DNA of 64,000 bases, taken from Arcuatula senhousia. Taxonomy: Eukaryota > Mollusca > Bivalvia > Mytilida > Mytilidae. Position numbers and translations under genes: made by a program. Numbering within the stretch: position 1 is the first letter of the stretch; every line of letters begins with the position of its first letter. Below are positions 21,565-34,000 of the stretch, one piece after another. The stretch lies in NCBI GenBank assembly GCA_963971305.1, contig OZ020308.1, positions 22,659,275-22,723,274 on the forward strand, given 5' to 3'. Below the pieces are notes generated by a model. The model did not search any database. It was not told the origin of the DNA and was given only the letters and a program-made list of their open reading frames with translations.

Positions 21565-22668
21565 TCATAACGATTTATATTTACAAACGAAGAACTTTTC
21601 GAAATAACATTCAGTATCGTCTAGTAAACTAATGCCTAGATTGTTCCATATTTGCATGCATGGAGCAGGACCACTTGGTTGACATTTTCCCCATAAAGAA
21701 GATTCTTTTGCAATTTGTACCGGTGGTTTTTCCCACATATATTCGTTCCCGATCAGTTTTCCACCGACCCACACGTCTTTATCTATTCTCTCTTGTAACC
21801 AATCGATTTCGTGTTTTGTTTTTACTTGAAGCAAGGAAGCGGATTTTTCTTTGCATTTGTTCATAGCTATTGTCCAGTTTGTGCGGTAGTCACTTATCCA
21901 GTAGCAATAAATGGACCACTGAAGCCAACCCTTTTTACACTACGATGTACGTGTATCTTGCTTTATTAAACGATCCAAAACCCGGTCGTTGACACATTCG
22001 TAACCTTGTTCCATTTCAACGCAGACGGAACCATGTCTACAATTTGCCGTGGAGCATGAAGTTTCTACCTCACACGTTTCACCGGAATACCCTGTTTTAC
22101 ATTTGCACCGAAACTCATCATTACAGTCATAGCACGAACCTCCGTTTCTACAAGGTTCAACTGTGCAATTATTACGCCGCTCGCAACGTCCTCCTTTGTA
22201 TCCCTTAAGGCACGTGCAAAAATACTTTGTCCAATCGGGTCCAACTTCTTTGCAAATACTTTTATTCAAACACGGTGACGATGCACATGCTCGAGGAATG
22301 CTTCTGGTGGTCACGTCTGCTGAAGGAATCAAAGCTGTATCAATATCAGATTCTGTAGTTCCTCCATAAGTTCCCGTCTGGATATTTGTAGAAAATGCGT
22401 GTATGTTGTATGATGTATTGGTATCATTAATATAGATTTTTCTTTGAAACACAAAAACTACTAAGGAGACCGAACAAATGTTCGCCAGAACGAGGCCAAC
22501 TGAAACAACTCTCCAAAATGTTATTGACGACAAAAAGCTTCCATTTTGTTTTGCCTTTTTCGATTTTAGATTTTCGTACACAGGAATATTATCTTTTTGA
22601 CGTTGAAGTTTATAATAATCACGGTCTATCTCGACATTTTCATAATCGACTTCATCATCTGATGCCAT
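21565..22668 (-). CDS. E3: type II EGF/C-type-lectin-like receptor with ITAM-like tail, one in-frame TAG
   Basis: Single exon from ATG at 22666-22668. Cytoplasmic residues 1-52 carry tyrosine motifs VDYENV (7-12), YYKL (18-21) and YENL (31-34). A membrane span follows (about 54-74), then a stalk and EGF-like repeats beginning CASSPCLNKSICKE, CTVEPCRNGGSC and CSTANCRHGSVC. Codon 243 is TAG (21940-21942). The same frame then continues for ~124 codons as a C-type-lectin-like domain from CKKGWLQW to CKYKSL, stop at 21565. Paralogs E1 and E2 have TAC or GAC at that codon, so one base change made the stop. The CTLD lacks EPN or QPD sugar-binding motifs. It is a predicted surface receptor; truncation would remove its recognition domain. 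Polyadenylation candidate: TTTATT on plus at 21364-21369. Divergent from K4. Confidence 0.75.
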
Positions 22669-23785
22669 TTTAGTTGTCTTTACATTAAACTATGTATTTT
22701 AGTTGACGTAACTTTGCAGCTTTTTACAAAATCCGGAGCCCTTGATCACAAATACTCACAAGGAAGAAGATAACTGACGTATGTAAATTCTTGTCTTAAA
22801 TTCTATTGCATTGATTTATTGTTTAAAATTATAATATTACCCAAAAAGGCTTTAAAGAAAGTGGTACAGGAAAAAACATCGAAATGTACTTATGTAGGAG
22901 GTATGTATAAGGAAACTATGAAGCAAAAAAACTTTTTAAAATTCTCGGTCAAGTTATCTATTTCAAGCTTAGCAATTACCATGTTAATGAAAATATTAAT
23001 AAGATCGAATGTATCATATTATTAGTTCGTAACCAGCGTGCGTCAAGGTCCAATATTTGCTATAATAAAAAGCCTTTCTTCTTCTGTAGTACTTTTTAAA
23101 TATGATTTACCACCGTCTTTCTGCGAATGTGGAGGACTGTAGAATTTGATTTTCCGTCCGTCTGTCGCTTTCTCCGTTCGTCCAGATGCTTTCCATATTC
23201 TAGTAGCGTAACAGGTGAACATTTGAATTGACAGAATTTCATGAAACTTACACACACACCAAAGCTTATGAGGTAGAAAAGAAGTCTACGAATCTTATAA
23301 TCGAAAGGTCATATTGGTCAAGGGAACATGTTTTGAAAATAACTTAGAAATTAGTTTTAACTTGGGTTTCGAAGCAAGACTTTTGCTGAAAGTTTTTTTT
23401 CTGTAATGGTCAGTGACGTTTTAAAGCAGCAAAAAAGGAAAGGTTTATTGATTTTGTGATCGAGGTCAAGGGCACATGTTTTTTTTAAAAAAACTTAGAA
23501 ATCTAACTTTACCATGACCTTTGCTAAAAGTGTTTTTGTGTATTGATATAAATGAAACCAAAGGTCAGTGGTGCTATAAACAACAAACCAAGAAAAATCT
23601 TATCAATAAAAGCGTGATTATATTTTCTTTCATTATTAAATTCCACACGAAACGAAAAGCTCAGTGTATGAATGACTCCAAGATAATGGTTTTCACATAA
23701 CGTGTCACGATCCTTGATCATAGATAAAACCAAACTGATAGTCCTACATTTCTACTGCCATAAGAAACTACCATAAGGCATCGCC

Positions 23786-26700
23786 ATGAAGACTTTGGTT
23801 TGTTTAGTTGTTTGTCTATCAGGTACGACACTTCTTTTATGTCATACTTCAATGGAATCATCTTTGAAGCATGAATTTGTTTGTGTTTTAATTTATAATT
23901 TTTAATATAGCACAAACTTGTTTGTATTAGATATAGCATTGCCATTGATTGTTTGTTGTTTGTTTATGCTTGACCCCGACGAAGTATATATCTATAAGTC
24001 ATCGTGAGCAACATGCTTAGTCGTCAACTGCGCAATAACAAGATATTTGAGACAATGTTGGTCTAATAAAATTGCGCAGATAAACTGAGGTCAGGTTCTG
24101 ATAATTGACTTGTCTATTCATCTCAAAGATGTACATGCCATTTTTAAGTTCAATATTACCATTTGCTTTTAAAAGTAGTACATGTAAAACGTTAATTCAT
24201 TTGATATTCATTTTTTTTTCTCCGTTTGCTCCACTTAATCTTGTAAACTTCGATTGCTTTATTGCGTCTTGTACTCTTCGACCTCTCAATCAGTTTAAAA
24301 TGCCTGCGAATTATGTTTGAGACATGTGAAAGTCGTGGCTCTTGATTCATTTGATTTAACAGACCTAGTATTATTACACGTGCGCGGTTCCCAGTTTGCG
24401 ACAAGGATTAGCTTGTTAGAAAAAAACAACGACTATGGATCTTGAGATTCTCAAGTCATAATAGTACTAAGTCTAAAGAGCAATCAAAGTGGATATCCTA
24501 AGTGACTGAATATGGTAGACCTAATGCGCAAGATTGCCGCCTATACTGACCAAACGTGTGTGCTTCTTTCACATTTTTACAGCCAAATAGTGCCAAATTT
24601 TCAGACCTATCCACATCTTCTCTCCCAAGGTATAATAACATACTGTTCGTTTGTCTAATAACACAGTTCTATGTAGGAGGCTATATTGTCCGATCACAAC
24701 TATCCCTCCATTTACAGTTAGTCAAAACTCACTCCAAATTGGCCTTGTGTCCCCAGTTCCTCCAATCTAATCACAATTTTAGGTTCGTCTTCTTGATAAA
24801 GTAGAATTCGTGCTGCTTGTAAACAAAGCAATAACTAAACCAGCCAACCAAATAACATGGTTTTGATTTCAGTATGTTATGGTCAGTTCAGTTCCTCCTG
24901 GAGCTGCAGCTATATAGAGAGACAGGACTGTTACCGATATGGAGATCACCCCGAATGTGGAACAGACGGTGTCACTTACAGGAACAGGTAAGCAATGCTC
25001 ATTAAGCGACGGAAGTACAAAATGAAAAAAAGGCAAATGTGTATCCTTAAACACTGATGGTTCGCTCAACACTTATTTGTTTAAATGGTTTTTATTTTGC
25101 TGCAAGATGTTGTCCTTCGATTTATTAACAAAAAAGGGTACAAAACTTTATGAAGCCCCGAGATACGCTTTTTCAGGAATGTGCTTAGATTAAGGATAAT
25201 CTGAAACTTGAAAGGTGGACGAATGAACAACCGGCCAATCCAATATAATTTTATATTTATATCAAAGCCGGAACTTTTGTTGACGGTAAAAACTATCGAA
25301 TACAAATACAAAAACTTTTTAGAATTCTGCACATATAAAAAGTACAACACAAGCTCTGCAGAGCTCTTTACTGAATTTCTTCATCAGATGTTTGACATAC
25401 AAAAGACAGAGATTCTTATTGATATTATACTCATATATATTTTTAAAAGCAATTTTGTTACTAGAAGTCTTCTTGATATATATTTTAAAACAATCCTCAG
25501 TATCTATACTACCACAATATATAAAGGTATATTAATGAACATATATCCTCGACAGATACCGGCATCTCACTTCGGGCCCTCGTGGTGATATAGGTATTCC
25601 CTATTTTCGTAAATAGTGAGTTATCTCCCATTTGCAAGAGTTGTCCTCTATCACAGTAGGTATATTAAATTGGAATGAATGGGGAAAATAAAGTTTTTAT
25701 TTTTTTCTAAATTATTCAAAAGGCCTAGCGGTCCCTGTTTGTCAAGGAAAACATGTTAAAAACCTTTTTGAAAACCAAAATCATTATATTTAACTTTTAG
25801 AAATTTTTTGACAAAATAAAAAATAAATGCAGAAAAGCTTAAACTAGTATAAAATACCTTCTGGAAAGAGAAGATAACTCTGCAAATGGGAGATAACCCA
25901 CTATATACGAAAAGAGGGATATTCGATGTCATCGTTGTCGCCGTCGTTGGCATTGTCGTTTCCGTGTGATAACTTTATTGTGGTGGACCAATTGTTACAA
26001 AATTTTAATATGATGTTTGTAACCACTAAAGGAAAGTTGATATTTCGTTTGGGGTTGAAAATGGTCTAAATTGGGTGCATTGGCAAAACTTCAGTAGAAT
26101 GTTTATTTTTCATCCAGTTTTGATCTTCTTTTATTGTATTCCAAAAAAAAAATGTCAACAAAATGTACCAACTATTTTTTGGCATCTTGCACCGTAACGC
26201 TGCTTCGAAAAGGTTCAAGAAATTAATGGTCAAAGAAGCCAAAAACGCCAATTATACCGGTAATAGGTTTCCTCAAATGTTGGTATAAATGTATAAAAAA
26301 TCAAGGCATTGAAAATCCAACACAGAAAGCATCTACCTATTGAATTCCACCATTGGTGCATACGTCCAGAACATTTGACTATCCATTTTGGGCCTCAAAC
26401 GAACAAGGTTCAACATGTTGCGGCCTTGTCATGCTGCAATGGGTGTAGCTTTTTATTTCAGCACATGTTACAGATTTTGACATATGGTATTCAATACATC
26501 ATATAACTAGCGCCAATTAAAATGCTTTAACTATGCTTTCTTATGTACATGATGCATGCATATTATTCTGAAAAGTAAATTTAGCCGTTAGAATTCGATT
26601 TTTAAAAATGGAAAGAGGGAAACCTTTAAAAATGTTTTAGTAGTACTTGAATCCAAATAGTTTGAATTCGGACATAAAATAAAACACCATCAGTTCTAAA

Positions 26701-27743
26701 AGGATTATGTACAAATCTAAATTAAAACAATTCGAAAATTTTGATAAAAATTTGCTTTACAGCATGTAAGCATTTCAACATGATAATTAATGAAAAGAAA
26801 TATACCCGGTATATGTCTTTTATATTTTGAATTTTTTAAACTAAAAAAATATCCTGTTTTCATATTTTCCTAAAAAAAAGAAGACACAATTTACTTATCT
26901 TGACTTAGTTATGTTTTTTTGAGTTTTATATTTCTTCTTTCTGGCAGATATAGGATATATATTTTTTTTTCTGAATTCCGACAAAACTTTGAAATCACGA
27001 CAAAAAATATTTATTCTTTTATAGACAAGAAAAAGATAGACAACCAATTAACAGTCGAGATTTTTTTTCTAACTAGTGGCTAAAAATTCTCACTAATTGG
27101 TAAATTGGGTCGGTCTGAAATGTAAGCAAGGTCATGTAAAATACTCCTTTGTCCCGACTCGGTAACATTCACTTTTCAACATTTTCAGATGTGACTATGC
27201 AAAAGCTCATTGCGCTAACCGAGACCTTCACGTTGCCAGCTACGGTCCATGCAGCTCGGTCTCTACAACAGCAGCCCCTGGTACTGGAGGGACCAGTGGG
27301 GGTGGAGGCAGCGGACCAGTCCTTTCGGGACCAGATGCTGCTTTTGACTTCCTCTGCATTGCGCTGAGTCATAGTCCTTGTCCAACTGACTTGGAAACAC
27401 TTTGTGGATCTGATGGAGTAACTTACACAAACTCGTAAGTAAACAGGAATGTATAGAAATAAAGACCAGCAATTGAAATAGATGGTTCCAAATTTAACCG
27501 ATAATAACGATCTACGACCGAAAGTTTTGAAAATATGGCTAGGGTTGTATAGATATAACATTAATTTAAACATCTTTAAATCTTTAATCTTTATTGATTA
27601 AAATCGTCAGTAACAGTATTTACTAAAACGAACAGTTTTGTTACAGTGGCTTTACTATCAATAATGTATTTTTCAGATGCGAGTTTGAGAAAACACGATG
27701 CACACACAGAGAGCTGACTGTTACCAAGTACGAAAAGTGTTAG
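23786..27743 (+). CDS. K4: diverged two-domain Kazal protease inhibitor
   Basis: Exons 23786-23822, 24873-24987, 27189-27434 and 27677-27743 total 465 nt and encode 154 aa. Phases match K2/K3. The signal peptide starts MKTLVCLVVCLS. Domain 1 has three extra residues (FSSSW) before Cys1 and P1 Arg (DCYRYG). The Gly-rich linker is GTGGTSGGGGSGPVLSGPDA. Domain 2 has CPTDLETLCGSDGVTYTNSC with P1 Thr instead of Pro, ending KYEKC. It is the oldest branch of the array and lies head-to-head with E3 (1.1 kb apart) and convergent with FREP1 (349 bp between stop codons). Confidence 0.92.
25592..25925. mobile_element. MITE-like element with ~70-bp terminal inverted repeats
   Basis: The left end has GTGAGTTATCTCCCATTTGC and the right end GCAAATGGGAGATAACCCAC. 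Outward flanks also match in inversion (TATTCCCTATTTTCG versus CGAAAAGAGGGATA), giving arms of ~70 bp at roughly 80% identity around ~190 bp of AT-rich DNA. Lies in K4 intron 2. Confidence 0.65.
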
Positions 27744-28091
27744 TCAAAATAAAAAATGTCACTTCCAATATTTCATTACCAAATCTGACGATGTTCTCTT
27801 AACATACTTGGACTTGGAGTCAAGAAAATTTCACTTAACTCAGTTTCAAATTAACATCTCTTCAAAAGTATGAAAACATTATACAAAAGTTTCCGTGAAA
27901 AATCATCATGTTACTAAGATATGAAAAGTACTTTTATCGTCCTGTAATTACCGAAAGAAAATAAAGAATCAGCTCGGGCAATATCATAGCACAAAATATT
28001 TACAAAGCAGACATGTTTAAGTCTCGATGATTAGGATCTAGCAGAAACACACCCCCAAAAAGATACTACAATGCATGTGGTATTCATCACT

Positions 28092-31000
28092 TTAAAGAGG
28101 CTTGATCATCATTTTTGTCTCTTTGAGAGCATCATAATCATGCCATGTGCGCCAGTTCATTGCACGATCTGCAGCGCCATTGTAAATCCCATTTACATTT
28201 GCACGTGCACAATCTCTGAACCAGAATCCTGCTTGCTTCATGTCACGTGCACAGTGGAAAGCGCTGACGTCATTATCCCTGTCAGGAGTACTGAACCTCA
28301 TTCCGTTGATACTGTTTAAGTTGAAATCGGCCATAGCATTCCCTGTAAGATCAATACGTGAGATTGTCAATGGGAATCAAATATTTCTTAAATTGGTGGA
28401 ATAGTATTTATATTAAAATAACACACCAACTGTTTACCAACTACCGAATATTAAAAATTATGAATTAAACAAATAAAATATGAGAAAGACATTGCCTTAA
28501 AAGCTCGCGTAGATAATTCCATTGAAAATTTTGAATAGTGCCTGGGACGATATAATTTGGCACGATGTATTACTATTTCCTGCAATTTTTCAGCACGCGC
28601 AGACATTTTCGAAAACTTCCGAAAATCGAATGTTTCCGGTGACAGAACGATTTTTCTTCCATAGTATTTTGAGTCTCGTGCAATTTGGCATACTTTCTAC
28701 ATTAGAGAGCTCGCTACGCTCGCATAACATGAGAAAGACATTGCCTTAAAAGCTCGCGTAGATACAAAAATATAATCTATTCCAATTTGATAATTTCGAA
28801 TAATGCCTGGGACGAGATAATTTGGGACGAAGTATTACTATTTCCCGCAATTTTTCAGCACGCGCAGACATTTTCGAAAACTTCCGAAAATCGAATGTTT
28901 CCGGTGACAGAATTTATTTTCAACCATCGTATTTTGAGTCTCGTGCAATTTGGCAGACTCTCAACAATAGTGAGCTCGCTACGCTCGCATATAAATTAAT
29001 TGAAAATAATAAAATAGAAATAAATGGTCTGTTAAAATTGTTTTGTACAAAGGGATAGTTTTACGGTTATTTTAGTTCAAATGGACCAAAGTTAACACCT
29101 TATATAGTGTTGACAGCTCATAGAAGAGACCATTAATATGGCGTAGGCATTAGGCTAAAATCGGACGAAGTAAAAAATAATAGAAATAATAAAAATGGAC
29201 AAAAATAAAAATTTGAATAATAATTTTGTCAATGTATAAAGCCCCTTTTATTTTAGTCTAAGACTTTAATCACCCCTGACAATAATGGCATTTGCATTCT
29301 TGTTTGAATATACCTTGGATCAGTAATTATGCAAACTAGTAAATTGCAAATACCAACCAAATATTTGTGGACAACAGTAAGCGGGGATGAATTAACTTCT
29401 TCATGACGTCATTTCCCGGTCAGAGAATTTCCCGCTGAAGTAGACAACAAACAAAATGTCAACATTCAATCAGCCAGGTTTTGAAGATTTTCGGTGTCAG
29501 TTTTTAATTCTCGGTCGCATTGACATCAGGAGATCGATTTAGCAACCTGGCGGAAAATAACTGCATGAAGGGTTGAGGATATCACACAGGATTGAAAACT
29601 TCCAAGGATACATCTCAGCATCTGAGTCCATCTGAGGTAGGTCCAGGTAGGACCCTTTCATTTTGTTTTGTCATAGGCTGAGATAATGAGATTAGCTAAA
29701 TCAGTGCAAGGCTTATTTATGATCATGGTGCATTATTGTTCGTATGTAAACATTCCCATATTGATTACGTTGACATGGTGTCATGTTGTTATAGGTGACG
29801 TCATTTAGTAATGTTTTAGTCTGTCGTCATGTAAACACGTCGCCATATTGATATTGGAATCCGTTGTTATGGTGTTTTTTGTAGGTCACTGACCAACGTT
29901 TCGAATAAAGTTTCAATTTCGCACAAAAACTTGAAAAAAAATTGTTTGAACAAAATTTAATCGGCGTAGAAATTATATTTTGGCTTCGCAGAAACATTAT
30001 TTCTTTTAAGTTTCTTATGCGAAAACACAGCTAAAGCTGGCCTTCGGGGGATTATGGGGTTGATTTACAAAATGCTACATCCGGTTTGCAACATTCATAC
30101 ACTTGTCATGTGACCTATATTCTACACTTAGTCGGACTTCGTCCGATATTATAGCTTAAAGACCTACATGAGCGATTTTGGCTCCTGGGAGCCTCTTTTT
30201 TATTACTTTAAGTTATACTTATAAATTGTTTTCAAACCCAAACTAATTATTATATATTTTGGCTTTTAAAAATAACAGCTCTTTTCATGAGTAATAATGA
30301 AATGACAAACAAATTATTATGTCCAAGCTAAAACCTAATTGAGTAAACAAGTGTTCATTAAAATGTGTAAAAATGAAATCAAAGGATTTTTTCCATTGTA
30401 ACTCATTATCCAATTATTTTTAGTCCACATGCCAACTCTAACCATTTGATTCTATGCATTCATCATGACGTGACATATATTGGTGTGTTTAATTTTGGCA
30501 CATTCAGGGGAGGCGCCAAATAAACCAAAATTAAGCTACATCCAAAATATCTCAATTTACGGTATAGCATTACAATCGTCGATTATTCATATTCCCTTGG
30601 AAAAGCAAACAGACAAGTTCCAACCGCAAAGAACAAAAAAAAAACCCAAAAGAAGCATTATTTGAAATCTGTTCAATACATACCAGCATTTCCTGAATAT
30701 CCATCTAACGTGATTGTATAATCAGTGTCCTCGCTTTCAACATAAAACTCCGAGTATTCAGCATATACAGTATCGTCAGCGAAATCAACGAGGTCAAATC
30801 TTATCTTGTAAGATTTTGTGCTACCCGAGACAATGCCATGGATATTTTCATTTCCTGTAAAATGACAAAAAGTATTGAGAGACTACTTCTTTTCTCATTG
30901 AGATTTTTCGTTGTTCATGAATGCGTTTTATACAAAAGGACGTTCGTTGTTCATGCGTTTTATATAACATGACGTTCGTTGTTCATGCGTTTAATACTAT

Positions 31001-34000
31001 AAGACGTTCGTTGTTCATGCGTTTCATGTCACAGGACGTGCGTTGTTAATGTGTATACGTAGCCTTACAAAACAATAGTTGCTATAAACAATTAGTTGAT
31101 CAACGTTGTGTGCCAAGGGTAATTATACGATATTGAGATGTGGAATACCCTTTTACTTCTTGATATGTACAATTAGTCGATCTTTCAGCTTTTCACGGTG
31201 CAGATGCAGATACTACATACGGACAACTTGTTTTTGATTAATTGCTTCTTCAGGGTATCAGGAATTTTAAACAAGGGACTCACTTACCATACCAAAATTC
31301 TCCACCTATATTTCCAAAGCCCCATTTATACTGCTCCCAACTCCTGTAGAAGGAGACACTGCCGTCAAATCTTTTCTGTATTACCTAAACATATTTGTCA
31401 AGTTTTGACTGTTGTTAAAGCGTAATGGAGTCAGAATGTTATTTGTTTGTCACATGTATAATTAATAAGTAATTGGAAGTTCACAGAATACTATTTGAAT
31501 TTGTAATTTTATATAATAATAAAAATTCACGAAAATATTAACTGAACTCCAAACGCCTTTGGGTAAGCATAGAAAAATAATGTATATTGGTGCAATGTTT
31601 TTAGAAAACTAAATCATTAATTGTAATTAAAGTGTTGGTCAAATGGTCCAAAAAGTAAAATTGTATGTGTGTATATGGTAAGTGGGTTCGATCAAATCTA
31701 CGTTGTTGGCATTTCCTTTCCCCATAATGAACAAATGTTCCCTTGGGGACCGACCATTTAACTTGAATGTGTGAGGTGGGCTTGGTTTCCTGTTCTTGTA
31801 AAAAAGGTGTAATGACAAAATGGCTTTTTATTATTATTAGCACTGTATTATTCAGAAGAAAGCATTCTTTAGAATATTTTTTCCTTACCTCTGCCGTAAA
31901 CATAATTTTTTTCATTAAAAATTCATGTGAATTGGAAAATTATGTATACAGTATACAAAGTTAACGTCAGCCAACTCATTCCCAGAAAGATGTGACAGCT
32001 TTAAAAGGATTTTGATAAAAAACTATGTTGATAATTATTGAAATCACAAAATTTGAAAACTTGATATTAAAATTGTTTTGCTTTATTATTTTCTTGACCA
32101 GAACCAACATAATCGGTATTTCATTTCAATTATTTATCCAAACTTACTTTGGTTGAACTGAAGATATGTATTGTTCATGCCTCATACGCTTCTCCATGTG
32201 GGCTTCGCAGGGGTTTGGCTGTGTATTAGTTTTTTTCTGTTTCATAAGTTTCCGATATTCATTAAACATTTGGTTTTACAAAGTGAACAAATTAATGTAA
32301 GTTGGTTTTTAAGTAACGTTTTTGGAGTGATTTAATTTTCCCTTTTTTTCACGTGAATTATCGGGACATGACAATTGGAGCACGCGTAAAAATGGTCGAC
32401 GTAACAAAAGTAGCAATCTGGATAAGGAACCGCGAAATTATCATCACGCCAAATTAAAAAAAATCTGTATACGGTAAGTTATTCTTTTGAAGATATTGGT
32501 TTTGGTGTTACTGCCCTTTTCTTTAACTGTTGTGCAATATCATCTAGTTCTAGCGAGATGGAACTATTTTGCGTATCACACTCCACACGATGTGTTACTA
32601 GTATTCAATTTCAAGAAATGTGATTGGCTGTCTGTGCGTGATACCGCAGTCGTGGAAAGCGTGCTTTTGTTTGAACACCTGTTGATCTCACTTGAATAAA
32701 AAAACAAACAAAATTTATCCAAAAATGCGCAGAAACTTTTTTTTTATGTTATAGAGTCTACTTTTAAATAAAATTTATAATAAAGACACCTTTTTTGACT
32801 ATTTTTCAAAGGTTTGCCAAACAAAATACCTTAATTTCCTAATAGTTCTATTTAAATAAGTATTTGTTCTGCCTATTACTATCACGTTAGACAGTAGGAG
32901 AAAAAGGTTTCACAACTAAAAACGACATACGGATTTTCATCACACTCGTTAGATATTTGTCAAAGGAAAGTCTCAAATGCTTGTTTCCTTATTTGACAAA
33001 TATCTAACTCGATGTGATAAAAATCCGTATCGTACCTGTATCCATTGAGATTTGCACGACCTTTGGTGTTTCCTTTGTTTATTTATTATCTTATTATGTG
33101 TATACTAACAGTCCAGTGACCACCGTCTGTTTCCATATCGCACACTGCATAAAAAAGCCTTCCATCTTGCAAGACGAGAAAATACACTCCACTGCATGTC
33201 CCTGGCATGAAATCTGTACAGTCTCTAGGGTTGGCGGAGGGAACTTCAAATTAAACAAGAGGCTCCCAGGAGCCTGAATCGCTCACCTGGCTTCAATGAC
33301 TTAATGTAACAATATTAAACATTGCCAACAACCCGTCATGACATGAAACTATTGGAAAGCTCTATAAAGCTGAGCATTTGGACAAGCAATTGTGTGGCAC
33401 AATCTTTCACGTACAATCCACTATATTTGGCATTCAAAGGGCCGTAACTTCTATAATGGTCGTCTGACAATTTTGGCCAAATAAACAATTTTGTAGAGTT
33501 CCGTTAGTTGAACAATTCAACAAAACGTTTAAGGGACCATCACTCATATAAGGTGTCATCTGATAATTTTTACCTAATGGATATTTTTGTAAAGCTCAAT
33601 TAGATGAACATTTAAGCAAGCAAGACCTTTTCCCTGTATTCTTTTGTTCTCAATCTATAAGGCTAAAACCATTATTTTTACCTTTAAGGGGTAATCTGAC
33701 AATTTCGACTTATGGACAATTTTGTAGACCCTACTTTGCTGAACAATATGCAATTAAACTAACTTCAATAATTATAGTTCTTGAGTTATATAAGACAATT
33801 AAAATAATTGCAAAAAGAAAAACAAATCCAGAAGGGCAATTACTCCCACATGATTTGATGAAATTACTTCAAATTTTAGGGGAGGTAGATCTTGACGTGC
33901 TGATAACTTTTATCTTGCCAGAATTTTGATATCTGTACCTCTTTAGAGTCATTTGCAAAAATCTGCTGTTTTACACCCTTGTTCTATTCTTAGCAACGGC

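Noticed and set aside
25208..25588. 126-codon plus ORF in K4 intron 2
   Set aside because: Low-complexity AT-rich translation without recognisable motif, inside an intron.
27841..28091. Overlap of K4 and FREP1 transcripts
   Set aside because: The genes converge within 349 bp, but I cannot locate a firm FREP1 polyadenylation signal, so no claim of overlap is made.
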